A stretch of DNA of 64,000 bases. It comes from Myxococcales bacterium. Lineage in GTDB: Bacteria > Myxococcota_A > Polyangia > Haliangiales > Haliangiaceae. A model generated the notes under the pieces. It saw only the letters and a program-made list of their open reading frames with translations. It was not told the origin of the DNA and ran no database searches. The position numbers were made by a program, and so were the translations under genes. Location of the stretch: contig JADJJK010000077.1 of the NCBI GenBank assembly GCA_016706545.1, positions 124,001-188,000 on the forward strand. The letters are read 5' to 3'. Within the stretch, counting starts at the first letter, position 1. Each line of letters begins with the position of its first letter. Below are positions 23,011 through 31,495 of the stretch, piece by piece.

Positions 23011-25512
23011 ATGTCCGATCTAGGCTGGCCCCTGCTGCTTGACCACTGGGCCAAGCGCTGCGCCACCCGCCGCGGGGAGCTCGCCGTGCGCGCGATGGCG
23101 CTCTTCGAGTCTCCGGAGCCAGCGCGCGCGCGCGCTGCGGAGATCTCGGAGGCCCGGCACCTGCTGGCCGAGGGCGCACCGCTACCGGTGGCCGGGATCG
23201 AGCCGGTGGCTGACGCCATCGAGCGCGTGCGCAAGGCCGCGGCGCTGGATGCGCCAGAGCTGGTGAGCGTGGCGCGCACCGGCCGCGCGCTGAGCAAGCT
23301 GCGCGCGCACTGCAAGAGCCACAGCGAGCTCGCGCCGCGGCTGTGGCAGCGCGGTCAGGGGCTGGCGGATCTGAGCCACGTCTATCTGCCGATCCTCGAG
23401 GCCTTCGACCCCGAGGGCCGGCTGGTGGACCACGCGAGCGACGCGCTGGGGCCGCTGCGCCGCGCGCTGGCCGCCATCAAGGTGCAGCTCGAGAAGCGCA
23501 TGAAGGGGTTGCTCGAGGACGAGCGCTTCTCGCCGTACCTGCAGGACACGTACTACACCCAGCGCGAGGACCGCTACGTCTTGCCGGTGCGCACCGACGG
23601 CAAGGGCTTCGTGCGCGGCATCGTCCACGGCACCTCGCAGAGCGGTCAGACGCTGTTCATCGAGCCCGACGAGATCGTCGATCTCAACAACAAGATGAAG
23701 CTGGCAGAGTGCGATGTCCTCGACGAGGAGCGGCGCATCCTGATCCGCTTCTCGGGCTGGGTGGCCGAGGAGGCCGCCGGGTTCGCCGACAGCCTCGAGA
23801 TCGCCGAGGTGCTCGACGTCATCGCGGCGGCGGCGAGGCTGGCGGAGGACCTGGTGGCGGCCGAGCCGGTCATCGCCGACGAGCCCAAGGTCGCGCTCTT
23901 GCACGCGCGCCATCCGCTGATGCTGCTGGCGCAGCGCCGCTGCGTGGCCAACGACGTCACGGTGGCGGCCGGCTCGACCTTGGTCATCTCTGGCCCCAAC
24001 GCCGGCGGCAAGACGGTGGCGCTCAAGACGGTCGGCCTGTGCGCGTTGATGGCGCGGCTGGGGCTGCACCTGCCCGCGGAGGGCGGCAGCGTCATGGGCT
24101 GGTTCACCGAGGTGCGCACCGACATCGGCGACGCGCAGAGCCTGGAGCAGAACCTGTCCACGTTCTCGGGCCACATGGTCAACGTCCGCGAGTTCCTGGA
24201 CACCTGCGGACCGGGCTCGCTGGTGCTGGTGGACGAGATCGCCGTCGGCACGGATCCGGAGCAGGGCGCCGCGCTCGCGCAGGCGGTGCTGGAGGCGCTG
24301 GCGCAGCGCGGCGTCACGGCCATCGTCACCACGCACTACGAGCGCCTGAAGGCGCTGGGCGCCACCGACCCCCGCTTCGCCAACGCCTCGGTGGGCTTTG
24401 ATCTGTCGCGGCTCGAGCCCACCTTCAAGCTGCACCTGGGGATCCCCGGCAGCTCGGGCGCGCTGGCGATGGCGCGGCGCATGGGCGTGGCGGCGCCGGT
24501 GGTGGATCGCGCCACCGCGCTGCTCGGCGGCGTGGGCGCCAAGGTGGAGGACCTCCTGGCCAACGTGCTCGAGCAGCAGCGACGGCTGGAGAGCGAGCGC
24601 GCGGCCCTGCTGGCGGAGCTGGAGGCGGCGGAGGCCGACCGGCTGGCGGCCAAGACGCAGCGCGAGCGCCTGCGCGCGCGGCTGGAGAGGGAGACGCGCG
24701 CGGCGCATGGGGAGGCGGTGGCGGCGCTGCGGGTGGCGCGGCGCGAGATCGAGGAGGCGCGCAAGCAGCTCAAGCTCAAGCTGGCGCAGGTGGAGCTGAC
24801 GCCGGAGCAGGCGCGAGAAGAGCTGCGGAGCGCAGGAAAGCAGCTCGGCGGAGCGGCGCAGGAGCTGGCGCGGCATGAGCCGGCGCGGCCCAGGTTGCCG
24901 GGCCGCGCATCCAGGCGAGAGGAGCTGGTGGTGGGGGCCCTCGTGATCGTGCCGCGCCTGGGCCGGGCCGAGGTGGCCTCGGTGCCCGCGGCGGACGCCG
25001 ATACCGTCGAGGTTCGCCTCGGGCCGATGCGCGCGTTCGTGCCCATCGCGGATGTGCTCATTGACACCCACCGCACCGCCGCGCGCGCGCAGAAAGCGCG
25101 TGGCGAGGAGGTGGCGATGGGGCCCTCCGGGGTGCCGGGCATGGCTGGCACGGGCGCTCGGGCTGCCGGGGCGTCGGTGGATGGCGTCGGCGCCGGCGCC
25201 GCGCCGGGCGGGCCCGCGGTGGCGCTGGTCAACGGCGCGGTGGACGGCCGCGCCAACGCGCGCACGCCGGAGCGCACGCTGGATGTGCGCGGCATGCGCG
25301 CGGATGAAGCGGTGTCCGCGCTCGATCGCTTCATCGACGAGAGCTTGCTGGCGGACCGCGACGCCGCCTTCATCATCCACGGCCACGGCACCGGCGCGCT
25401 CAAGCAGGCAGTGCGGCAGCACGCCAAGGGGCACAAGGCCATCACGCGCTTCCGTCCAGGCGAGGCCGGCGAGGGTGGCGACGGCGTGACCGTGCTGCTG
25501 CTCGGCGGGTAG
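23011..25512 (+). CDS. mutS2: Endonuclease MutS2 family protein
   Basis: The protein is 833 aa from ATG 23011 (an in-frame GTG at 22987 is possible). The N-terminal clamp region begins GWPLLLDHWAKRCATRRGE. The ABC-type ATPase core has Walker A SGPNAGGKT (about 328-335) and Walker B LVLVDEIAVGTDPEQG (about 405-420). A long coiled coil follows (about 520-620), then a KOW-like strand segment (GALVIVPRLGRAEVASV) and a C-terminal Smr nuclease domain (LDVRGMRADEAVSALDRFI, IIHGHGTGALK). MutS2 acts on branched DNA and, in Firmicutes, splits collided ribosomes. A Gly/Ala-rich insertion before Smr makes it slightly longer than typical (about 780-800 aa). Confidence 0.95.
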   Translation: MSDLGWPLLLDHWAKRCATRRGELAVRAMALFESPEPARARAAEISEARHLLAEGAPLPVAGIEPVADAIERVRKAAALDAPELVSVARTGRALSKLRAHCKSHSELAPRLWQRGQGLADLSHVYLPILEAFDPEGRLVDHASDALGPLRRALAAIKVQLEKRMKGLLEDERFSPYLQDTYYTQREDRYVLPVRTDGKGFVRGIVHGTSQSGQTLFIEPDEIVDLNNKMKLAECDVLDEERRILIRFSGWVAEEAAGFADSLEIAEVLDVIAAAARLAEDLVAAEPVIADEPKVALLHARHPLMLLAQRRCVANDVTVAAGSTLVISGPNAGGKTVALKTVGLCALMARLGLHLPAEGGSVMGWFTEVRTDIGDAQSLEQNLSTFSGHMVNVREFLDTCGPGSLVLVDEIAVGTDPEQGAALAQAVLEALAQRGVTAIVTTHYERLKALGATDPRFANASVGFDLSRLEPTFKLHLGIPGSSGALAMARRMGVAAPVVDRATALLGGVGAKVEDLLANVLEQQRRLESERAALLAELEAAEADRLAAKTQRERLRARLERETRAAHGEAVAALRVARREIEEARKQLKLKLAQVELTPEQAREELRSAGKQLGGAAQELARHEPARPRLPGRASRREELVVGALVIVPRLGRAEVASVPAADADTVEVRLGPMRAFVPIADVLIDTHRTAARAQKARGEEVAMGPSGVPGMAGTGARAAGASVDGVGAGAAPGGPAVALVNGAVDGRANARTPERTLDVRGMRADEAVSALDRFIDESLLADRDAAFIIHGHGTGALKQAVRQHAKGHKAITRFRPGEAGEGGDGVTVLLLGG

Positions 25513-25520
25513 CTCGTGGC

Positions 25521-26075
25521 TCAGTCGCTGTCGCTGGAGCTGTCGTAGCTGCTGGAGCTGTCGTAGCTGCTGGAGCTGTCGTAGCTGCTGGAGCTGTCGC
25601 TGTGCGAGGCGGCGTCGGACGACGGATGGTCGCCGCAGCGCTCGTCGTGGTCGGCAGCACGCAAGGGCGCTTCGCACAGGCGCTGGGCTTCGCTGTCCTC
25701 GCGCGGCCCGTCGCTGCGCTCGCGCGGAGGCCTGTTGCGCGGCGGCTCTGCCTCCGTGAAGAGAGAGAGGGGAGCGAGGTCCTCTTCGCGGGCTGCGCGG
25801 GAGCTGCCTGCGTGCTGGTCCGGAAGGTCGCTGGCATTGATCTCGGAAGAGTGGCTGCTGCCGCGATTGCGAGCGCTGCGAGCTTTGCGGGAGCGATCGA
25901 TCATCCAGCCAAGCGCGTACATCGTCAGCGCGCTGAGGCCAAACACCAGCGGGTACGCCGCCAGCCCGGGGGCCCCCAGCGCCGTCAGGTGGTGCGGTGC
26001 CAAGGGCCCCGGCACGGCGATCTCGGTGCCAATCTCGACTGAACTCAGAGCAGTCAGCAAGGAGAGCAGGTGCAT
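25521..26075 (-). CDS. Two-helix membrane protein with Ser/Tyr/Asp repeat tail
   Basis: The protein is 184 aa with start ATG 26075. Two hydrophobic segments (MHLLSLLTALSSVEIGTEIAV and LAAYPLVFGLSALTMYALGWMID) are followed by a basic stop-transfer stretch RSRKARSARN and a long, charged cytosolic tail. The tail ends in (SSSSYD)n encoded by an 18-bp tandem repeat (about 25530-25600), giving a dense run of Ser and Tyr flanked by acid, a plausible multisite phosphorylation target. Convergent with mutS2, 8 bp apart. No family recognised. Confidence 0.62.
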   Translation of the reverse strand: MHLLSLLTALSSVEIGTEIAVPGPLAPHHLTALGAPGLAAYPLVFGLSALTMYALGWMIDRSRKARSARNRGSSHSSEINASDLPDQHAGSSRAAREEDLAPLSLFTEAEPPRNRPPRERSDGPREDSEAQRLCEAPLRAADHDERCGDHPSSDAASHSDSSSSYDSSSSYDSSSSYDSSSDSD

Positions 26076-26232
26076 GCCCGATAATCTGTACACCGCGCGT
26101 TCTCCGCGCTGTGACAAACCGGTGACGGAGCCGGCACGGCTGGTTGAAGCACCCCCGGGCACCTCGCACGATCTGTCCGCGCTGCAACGCGGCTTACCTT
26201 GTGACGAGGTAGCCTCGAACCGGACTCGGCGG

Positions 26233-26664
26233 CTACAGGCGGACGCAGGTCTTTCGAGTCGCGTTCGTGCCCCACTGGGGCGTGGAGTACGGGTTGGGCA
26301 GCGCGGTGCATCTGGAGTAGCCGTTGTAGTGAGCGGCCACCACGATCGGATCCACCGTCCCGCCGGAGAGCGCGGGGTCGCTCTCGCCGAGCACGCCGTT
26401 CTTGCAGAACAGCTCTGTCGGGTACGTTCCGTTTGGGTAGTCTCTACAGTCAGAGGGACAGCGCACCGTGTAGACGGTGAACGAGCCGCCGTTTGGCACG
26501 ACGTAGCCATCGCCCAGCGTGCACTGGCCCACCAGCGCAGAGGACGTGCTTTGAATGGGATCCTCTGCCTCCACGTCCGCGCATGCGCTCATCGCGCCGA
26601 ACGCGAGCAGGCCGCACGACAGAAACGAAGCAAGATCTCGGGAGAACGTGTTGGAGAACAGCAT
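26233..26664 (-). CDS. Secreted Cys-rich lipoprotein
   Basis: The protein is 143 aa with start ATG 26664. The leader (FLSCGLLAFGAMSACADVE) ends in a lipobox-like MSAC. The mature part has three Cys pairs (VGQCTLGDG, RCPSDCRDYP, LFCKNG, SRCTALPN, KTCVRL) and Tyr/Asn-rich loops, pointing to a small disulfide-bonded extracellular domain. No family recognised. It uses a lower-GC codon mix than its neighbours. Confidence 0.62.
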   Translation of the reverse strand: MLFSNTFSRDLASFLSCGLLAFGAMSACADVEAEDPIQSTSSALVGQCTLGDGYVVPNGGSFTVYTVRCPSDCRDYPNGTYPTELFCKNGVLGESDPALSGGTVDPIVVAAHYNGYSRCTALPNPYSTPQWGTNATRKTCVRL

Positions 26665-26849
26665 GCGCTACACCTTGGTGCCAGGAGTGATAGTCGGCGC
26701 AGCGGGTCGCTGCGCCGCCGCGATTGTCGGCGACTTCGCGCGTCGCGACAACGCGAGCTGGTTCGCGTTCGATGGGTGGCACAGCGCGAGAAGTTCCTCG
26801 CTGGCAGCGCTGGTGCTGGCGCCCACCAAGCGAATGGAGGGAGATCGGC

Positions 26850-26917
26850 AGCAGCACCGCGGCGAGCGCGTTGACGCCGGCCTTGGACACGCCGTACGCC
26901 GAGGACGGCCAGCCGGC
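26850..26917 (-). pseudogene. Short-chain dehydrogenase (SDR) remnant
   Basis: The minus strand encodes AAGWPSSAYGVSKAGVNALAAVL, the active-site block (Tyr-x-x-x-Lys with the usual downstream helix) of carbonyl-reductase-like short-chain dehydrogenases. No Rossmann-fold N-terminus or other SDR sequence is present. Upstream on that strand the frame runs into the 18-bp tandem array. This is therefore a fragment of a lost gene. Confidence 0.6.
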
Positions 26918-26944
26918 GGCGCGGTGCGTGCCTGCCGCCACGTC

Positions 26945-27050
26945 GCTCGACCTACCCACCGTGCTCGACCTACCCACCGTGCTCGACCCACCCACCGTGC
27001 TCGACCTACCCACCGTGCTCGACCTACCCACCGTGCTCGACCTACCCACC
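26945..27050. repeat. 18-bp tandem array, about six copies
   Basis: The unit GCTCGACCTACCCACCGT is repeated five times with one substitution and a partial sixth copy. It directly abuts the SDR remnant. There are no spacers, so it is not a CRISPR array. Confidence 0.9.
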
Positions 27051-27318
27051 TCCCACGCGCTCACCCCTGTCGCTACCCTGGCGATCCGTTCCGGGTTCTG
27101 GGTTCTGGTAAAAACCAAAAAACTCAGGGTTCTGAAACCAGCAGGGGCTGTGCGGCGGTGTGGAGAGGCGCGCCGCCACTCCCAGGCACGCCTGCTGCAC
27201 CTGGCCCTCCTGCGCCTCTCCAAGGGCTGTGGTCAACCGCGCCGCGTACGCGCATCGCTCCTGCCCGGGCTCGACGGGCGCGGTTGTCCATAGCCCGCCA
27301 CCGTCCACAGCCCCGAGG

Positions 27319-27613
27319 CCTCCACGGAAACGCGCTGCGACTTGGATCACACCACGTTTCCGCGGAGGTTTCCGCGAAATCGCTCTCAGGTCCTGGATCG
27401 CTCGCGTCCGTCTGCCGGACGACCTCACCAACTCCAGATCTATTATCCAATATGTATCTAATTGCAAACATTCCTCTTGACGCCTCCCGCGCCAGCACTC
27501 CCCCTGCGCCGCCAACCTGCCGCATTCTCTCCACCCGCGGCCCCTGCGGGCGCTACATCCCCCATTGACCTGCGCACCCCTCGAAAATCGCGCTACCCGC
27601 GTTTCCGCGGCAC
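27319..27613. repeat. Palindromic TTCCGCGGAAACG repeats upstream of the HNH gene
   Basis: Copies occur at 27319-27332 (CCTCCACGGAAACG), 27355-27368 (reverse orientation, CGTTTCCGCGGAGG), 27369-27378 (GTTTCCGCGA-like half) and about 27599-27610 (reverse). Three further copies lie in frame inside the HNH gene at 28248-28263, 28270-28284 and 28290-28305, spaced 21 bp. Confidence 0.7.
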
Positions 27614-27669
27614 CTGACGCGCGCCAGGCGCGAAACCCTGCGCCGAAAACCGCCGTGCTACAAAGCCTC

Positions 27670-29404
27670 ATGAGCGAGCCTCTCTCCGTCGAGGAAGTTC
27701 AAGCTCTGGGCGAACACATCGCCGAGCAAGCCGTCCACCTGGACGCCGCCATGCATCGCCTGCTCGCCGACCTGCGGACGTTCGACGCGGCCGGCGGCTG
27801 GTACCGCCAGGGCTTTGGCACCTGCGCGCACTGGCTGAGCTGGCGCGTGGGCTGGGACCTTGGCACCGCGCGTGAGCACCTGCGCGTGGCCAGGGCACTG
27901 CACACCTTGCCGCAAGTATCAGAGGCCTTGTCTGCTGGGCAGATCTCGTATTCCAAGACTCGTGCCATCACCCGCGTCGCCACCGCCGCCACCGAAGCGG
28001 TGCTCCTGGGCTACGCGCAGCACTGCACCGCAAGCCAGCTCGAGACGGTGTGCCGCAAGGTTGGGGTGCTCGGCGCCGACGCCGCTAGCAAGGCTACGCG
28101 CCCGCACGACAGCGAGCGCTACGTGGCGCACACGACGACGGCCTCTGGCATGGTGTGCGTCAAGGCGTGCCTGCGCCCCGACGAGGCCGCGCTGCTCTTG
28201 CAGGTGTTGCAGCAGGCGGCGGTGGACTGCACGCGCCAGCCGGCGGAGGCTTCCGCGGAAACGTCGGCTGCCTCCGCGGAAACGTTCGAGGCTTCCGCGG
28301 AAACGAAGAGTCCCAGCACCACCGCGCGCCGCCCGTACAACCGCGCCGATGGCCTGATGTCCCTGGTTCAGTCTTACGCACGGGGCGGCAGCGTCGAGCG
28401 TTCCCCCGTCGAGCTGATCGTCACCGTGCCCGCGGCGCTGCTGCAGCAAACCGCCGCGACTACCAGCTCAGCCACCAGCACCGCCGACTCTGCCAACGAC
28501 ATCTCCTCAACCACCGATGTAGCCCTCGCGCCCGCCTCCTTCAGCGACCGTGGCGCCTCGCTGCCAGTCGCTCTCACCGTCGAGTCCGACCTGGCGCTCT
28601 CTCCGCAAGCCACTCGCCGCCTGGCCTGCGACTGCGGCCTGGTCGTCGCAACCACCACCACCACCACCAACGCCGAGCCCCTCTCCGTCGGCCGCAAGAC
28701 CCGCACCATCCCCGCCGCCCTCAAGCGCGCCTTGCTGCTGCGCGATCGCACCTGCCGCTTCCCCGGCTGCGATCATCGCCTGTTCCTCGAGGGCCACCAC
28801 CTGCAGCACTGGGCCGACGGCGGCGAGACCAGCCTGCCCAACCTGGCGCTGCTCTGCTCTCTCCACCACGCCTACGTCCACGAGCGCGGCTATCGCATCA
28901 CGCAATCACCCACCGGCGCGCTTGCCTTCGAAGATCCGCAAGGCCGCGCCGTCGTGCCGCTGCCGCCGCGCCCGGCGCCGCCGCTGCTCGGCTGGCCCGC
29001 GATCCATGCTGCCAACACCACCAAGGCCCCGCTGCCGCTGACCGCCGCCACCGGCCAGTGCTGCTGGCGCGGCGAGCGCGTCGATAGCTGGGACGCCGCC
29101 GCGACCGTCACGCGCATCCAGCGCCGCGCCGACGCTGCAACAGCCACCGCACCTTCCGCCTCCACTGCGCCACACACCCGCACCCCCCTCACCCCCCTCT
29201 CCACCCGCATCGCTCGCCGATCCCCCGCTCGACCCCGACGGCCACCCCCTCCGCGGCCTGTGGGACGACCTCGACCGCCACAGCGCCATCGAGCGCTGGG
29301 TCCTCGCCGAAATGGAAATCACTGGCGTCGACCCGCTCTCCGTAGGCCGCCCGCTGCCGGACCACCTGCAGCACCCCTCTCGCCGCCCGCCCTCACGCCG
29401 TTAG
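27670..29404 (+). CDS. DUF222/HNH endonuclease (13E12 repeat family), one apparent frameshift
   Basis: ATG 27670 begins MSEPLSVEEVQALGEHIAEQ. The N-terminal DUF222 helical domain spans about residues 1-300. A Ser/Ala/Glu/Thr insert follows, made by the palindromic DNA repeat (EASAETSAASAETFEASAET). The HNH nuclease sits near residues 345-425 (RDRTCRFPGCDHRLFLEGHHLQHWADGGETSLPNLALLCSLHHAYVH), with Cys pair, HH and Asn/His in place. Near 29165-29205, in two runs of six C, coding moves to another frame that reads ASLADPPLDPDGHPLRGLWDDLDRHSAIERWVLAEMEITGVDPLSVGRPL and stops at 29404; one extra base explains it. Such genes are common, multicopy and possibly mobile in actinobacteria and myxobacteria; their target is unknown. 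Confidence 0.85.
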
Positions 29405-29500
29405 CAGAATATCCCGCTCGGCATGCCCGTCGGTACGTGCCGGCGCCAGGGGCGCCCGGTCGCCAAACGCCGCAGCGCCTGGCCCGCGAGCGCAGGACGC

Positions 29501-29896
29501 TCAGCGCACCGGGGGAGGCGCGCGGTAGGACTGGCGCTGCGACGACCTGCTTCTCTGCGCAGCAGCTTCTTGCAGCATCAGCGCGGCCATGCCGCCGGCT
29601 GCGCCGGTGGTGCCGGGCGCGCTGGTGGCACCGGGCGCGCCGCTTTCGCCAGGGGCGCCGGCCGCGCCGTCTTTGGCCCGGGCGCTGCAAACGCAGCCGA
29701 TGTTGTCGGCCATCAGCACCACGGAGTCGAGCGTCAGCCCCATGGTGGTGCAGTACGACGCGCAGGTGGTCGCCGCGTCGGTGGGAATCGTGGTCGCCTT
29801 GGTGTTGAGTCCAACCGTAGCTGGCCTGGCACACGCCGCCAGCAGCAAGGCGGCGGCGGCGATCAAGAGTCTTCGGGAAGCAGCTCGAGAGTTCAT
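29501..29896 (-). CDS. Lipoprotein with short collagen-like Gly-X-Y segment
   Basis: The protein is 131 aa with start ATG 29896 (MNSRAASRRLLIAAAALLLAACARP), lipobox LAAC; an in-frame ATG 12 nt upstream is also possible. The mature N-terminal part has four Cys (TTCASYCTTMG, IGCVCSARA). It is followed by a collagen-like stretch (GAAGAPGESGAPGATSAPGTTGAAGG) and a basic, Gln/Arg-rich end. It is convergent with the HNH gene and followed upstream by the MITE-like element. Confidence 0.62.
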   Translation of the reverse strand: MNSRAASRRLLIAAAALLLAACARPATVGLNTKATTIPTDAATTCASYCTTMGLTLDSVVLMADNIGCVCSARAKDGAAGAPGESGAPGATSAPGTTGAAGGMAALMLQEAAAQRSRSSQRQSYRAPPPVR

Positions 29897-29975
29897 GGGC
29901 CGTACCATAGCGGCGGGCCACCTGGATAGACAACCGTCGCGGCGCACGATGCGCATCGGCCCAACGCTGCGCGTC

Positions 29976-30157
29976 TAGCACTACTGCGTCAGTGCAACGT
30001 CGAGCGAGACCAAGCGGCGGGAGGCAGATCGCGGCGCACGCCCGGAGCGCAGCGACGAGTGTGGTGGTTCCACACGAGGAGCGAGCACCGGACGTACGTC
30101 GCGAGGTGTCCGCGCCGCGCCGGTCGCAGCCGATGGTGGACTGACGCAGTAGTGCTA
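29976..30157. mobile_element. 182-bp MITE-like foldback element with TA ends
   Basis: Perfect 18-bp terminal inverted repeats, tagcactactgcgtcagt (29976-29993) and its complement (30140-30157), bound the element. The repeats remain partly complementary further inward, and the centre holds another hairpin (GTGTGG / CCACAC near 30058-30075), so the whole unit can fold back. Both ends carry TA, the target duplicated by IS630/Tc1-mariner transposons. No coding capacity. The right end provides the TAG stop codon of the minus-strand gene ending at 30155. Confidence 0.75.
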
Positions 30158-31351
30158 AGGTCGCTGCGCGGTGAGCGGCCACCTGGGGTGATAGCGCAAG
30201 GAGGCCAGATCCGGATCACTCTCGGCATGAGCCAGGTTGGTGAAGCCATGCGCCAGCGCGTAGCGCAGGCGCGCCAGCGCTTCGTCAGTGCGGCCGGCGC
30301 GGGCCAGGCAGCAGGCGTGATCGTAGGCGTCGTTGCCATGCGGCATGGCGATCCGTGAGAACAGCGCTGCGCAGCGGTCGAAATCGCCCTCGCGATACGC
30401 GCGGCGGGCTCGCTCGCGCCACGCCGCGGCCGAGGTGAGCACGGCCGCGATCTCCCGCGCCAGCGCCGCCTCCGCGCTGGCCCCTGCGGCCTCGTCTGCG
30501 CCGTAGCGAGCGACGGCCGGCGGCGACGCGCTCAAGGACCCCACCGCGTACCAGCCATCGAAGCCGTCGCCCGAGGGCTCGAGCGCGAACGGCGCGCGGG
30601 GCGGCGAGGCTCTCCCAGGGACGCCGCCGGTCGGGCGCGCGGCGGAGAGAAACCACACCTTGCACAGCTCGACGGTGGCGCCGCGGCAGGCCCACAGCGT
30701 GCCCTCTTCCCAGCGCGCGTCGAGCGTCACGAAGCGCAGGCCGGCGCGCGCGAGCCGCGTGGCCATCCACTGGAACGCGGGGAGAAGCGGCGCCGGGGCG
30801 CGGCCAGTGTGCAGGTTGCCGGCGTACACGATCATCGCGGCGTCAGGGTGGCCGCGGCGCGCGGCCAGCGCGTTGGCGGTGAGGGTGGACTCCCGATCCT
30901 CGGCGGAGGCGTGGACATCGTCCGTGTCGATGGGCACCACGGAGACGTGACACCCACCCGCGCGGAGCGCGCGCACGGTCTCGAGCAGGTCCACCATGGC
31001 GGCGCTGCGGCGCCCATCCTGGAACGGATCTCGCCACCACGGATCTGCCACGAGCTGGCGGCGTGCTGCGGCGCCACCTGCGCCGCGCAAGAACGCTTGC
31101 AGCGAAGGCGTACGACCAGGCGGCAGCTCCAGCGCCAGCACGACGGGTCCAGCGCGGCACGCCGCCGCCACGATCTCTCCGACCCGTCGCGGGATCTCCT
31201 TGGTCCCATGCACCTCGCCCAAGAGCAGGAGCCCGCGTGGCGGCATGACCTCTGGCGCGAGCGTCGCGAGCGGAGGAGGCGACACCCAAGGCGAGGGCCG
31301 CGCGCCGGCGCAGGCCATCATGAACAGGAGAGACAAGAGCGGCTTGTGCAT
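30155..31351 (-). CDS. ChaN/EreA-TraB-fold lipoprotein with C-terminal TPR
   Basis: The protein is 398 aa with start ATG 31351. The leader MHKPLLSLLFMMACAG suggests lipidation. The catalytic-type motif GEVHGTKEIP (GExHxxxxxP) and the later YAGNLHTGR place it in the ChaN (haem-binding lipoprotein) / EreA / TraB-Tiki superfamily, whose members bind metal or haem or hydrolyse small molecules or peptides. The C-terminal 100 residues form a TPR unit with the common ending DPDLASLRYHPRW. The stop codon lies inside the right repeat of the MITE-like element, so the original C-terminus may have been replaced. Confidence 0.75.
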   Translation of the reverse strand: MHKPLLSLLFMMACAGARPSPWVSPPPLATLAPEVMPPRGLLLLGEVHGTKEIPRRVGEIVAAACRAGPVVLALELPPGRTPSLQAFLRGAGGAAARRQLVADPWWRDPFQDGRRSAAMVDLLETVRALRAGGCHVSVVPIDTDDVHASAEDRESTLTANALAARRGHPDAAMIVYAGNLHTGRAPAPLLPAFQWMATRLARAGLRFVTLDARWEEGTLWACRGATVELCKVWFLSAARPTGGVPGRASPPRAPFALEPSGDGFDGWYAVGSLSASPPAVARYGADEAAGASAEAALAREIAAVLTSAAAWRERARRAYREGDFDRCAALFSRIAMPHGNDAYDHACCLARAGRTDEALARLRYALAHGFTNLAHAESDPDLASLRYHPRWPLTAQRP

Positions 31352-31495
31352 TGGCTTGGCACGCGGGCGCTGGGGCTCGCGGTAGCGTAGCGCGCGGGCG
31401 CTGGCGCCTGGCATGGGATCCTGTGGCAAGCCGCGACGAGCTGTCCTCACCTGGGACAAGCGCGGTGGCGCGGAACATGCAGCGTTTTGGGCATC

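Larger units (their letters stand above)
26665..27669. other. Accessory intergenic region with gene debris and repeats
   Basis: About 1 kb between the lipoprotein and the HNH gene holds the SDR fragment, the 18-bp array, an A-rich low-GC patch at 27100-27130, and several copies of a TTCCGCGGAAACG-type palindrome. No intact gene is convincing on either strand. Confidence 0.6.

Noticed and set aside
23182..26187. 1001-codon open frame on the minus strand across mutS2
   Set aside because: It lies antisense to a clear MutS2 protein, is Arg/Ala/Gln-rich and has no recognisable domain; a GC-driven shadow frame.
26945..27050. CRISPR-like array
   Set aside because: The 18-bp units are contiguous with no spacers and no cas gene is present.
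26450..27223. 257-codon minus-strand ORF as a gene
   Set aside because: Only the short SDR block is protein-like; the rest is the tandem array and sequence antisense or out of frame with a real lipoprotein gene.
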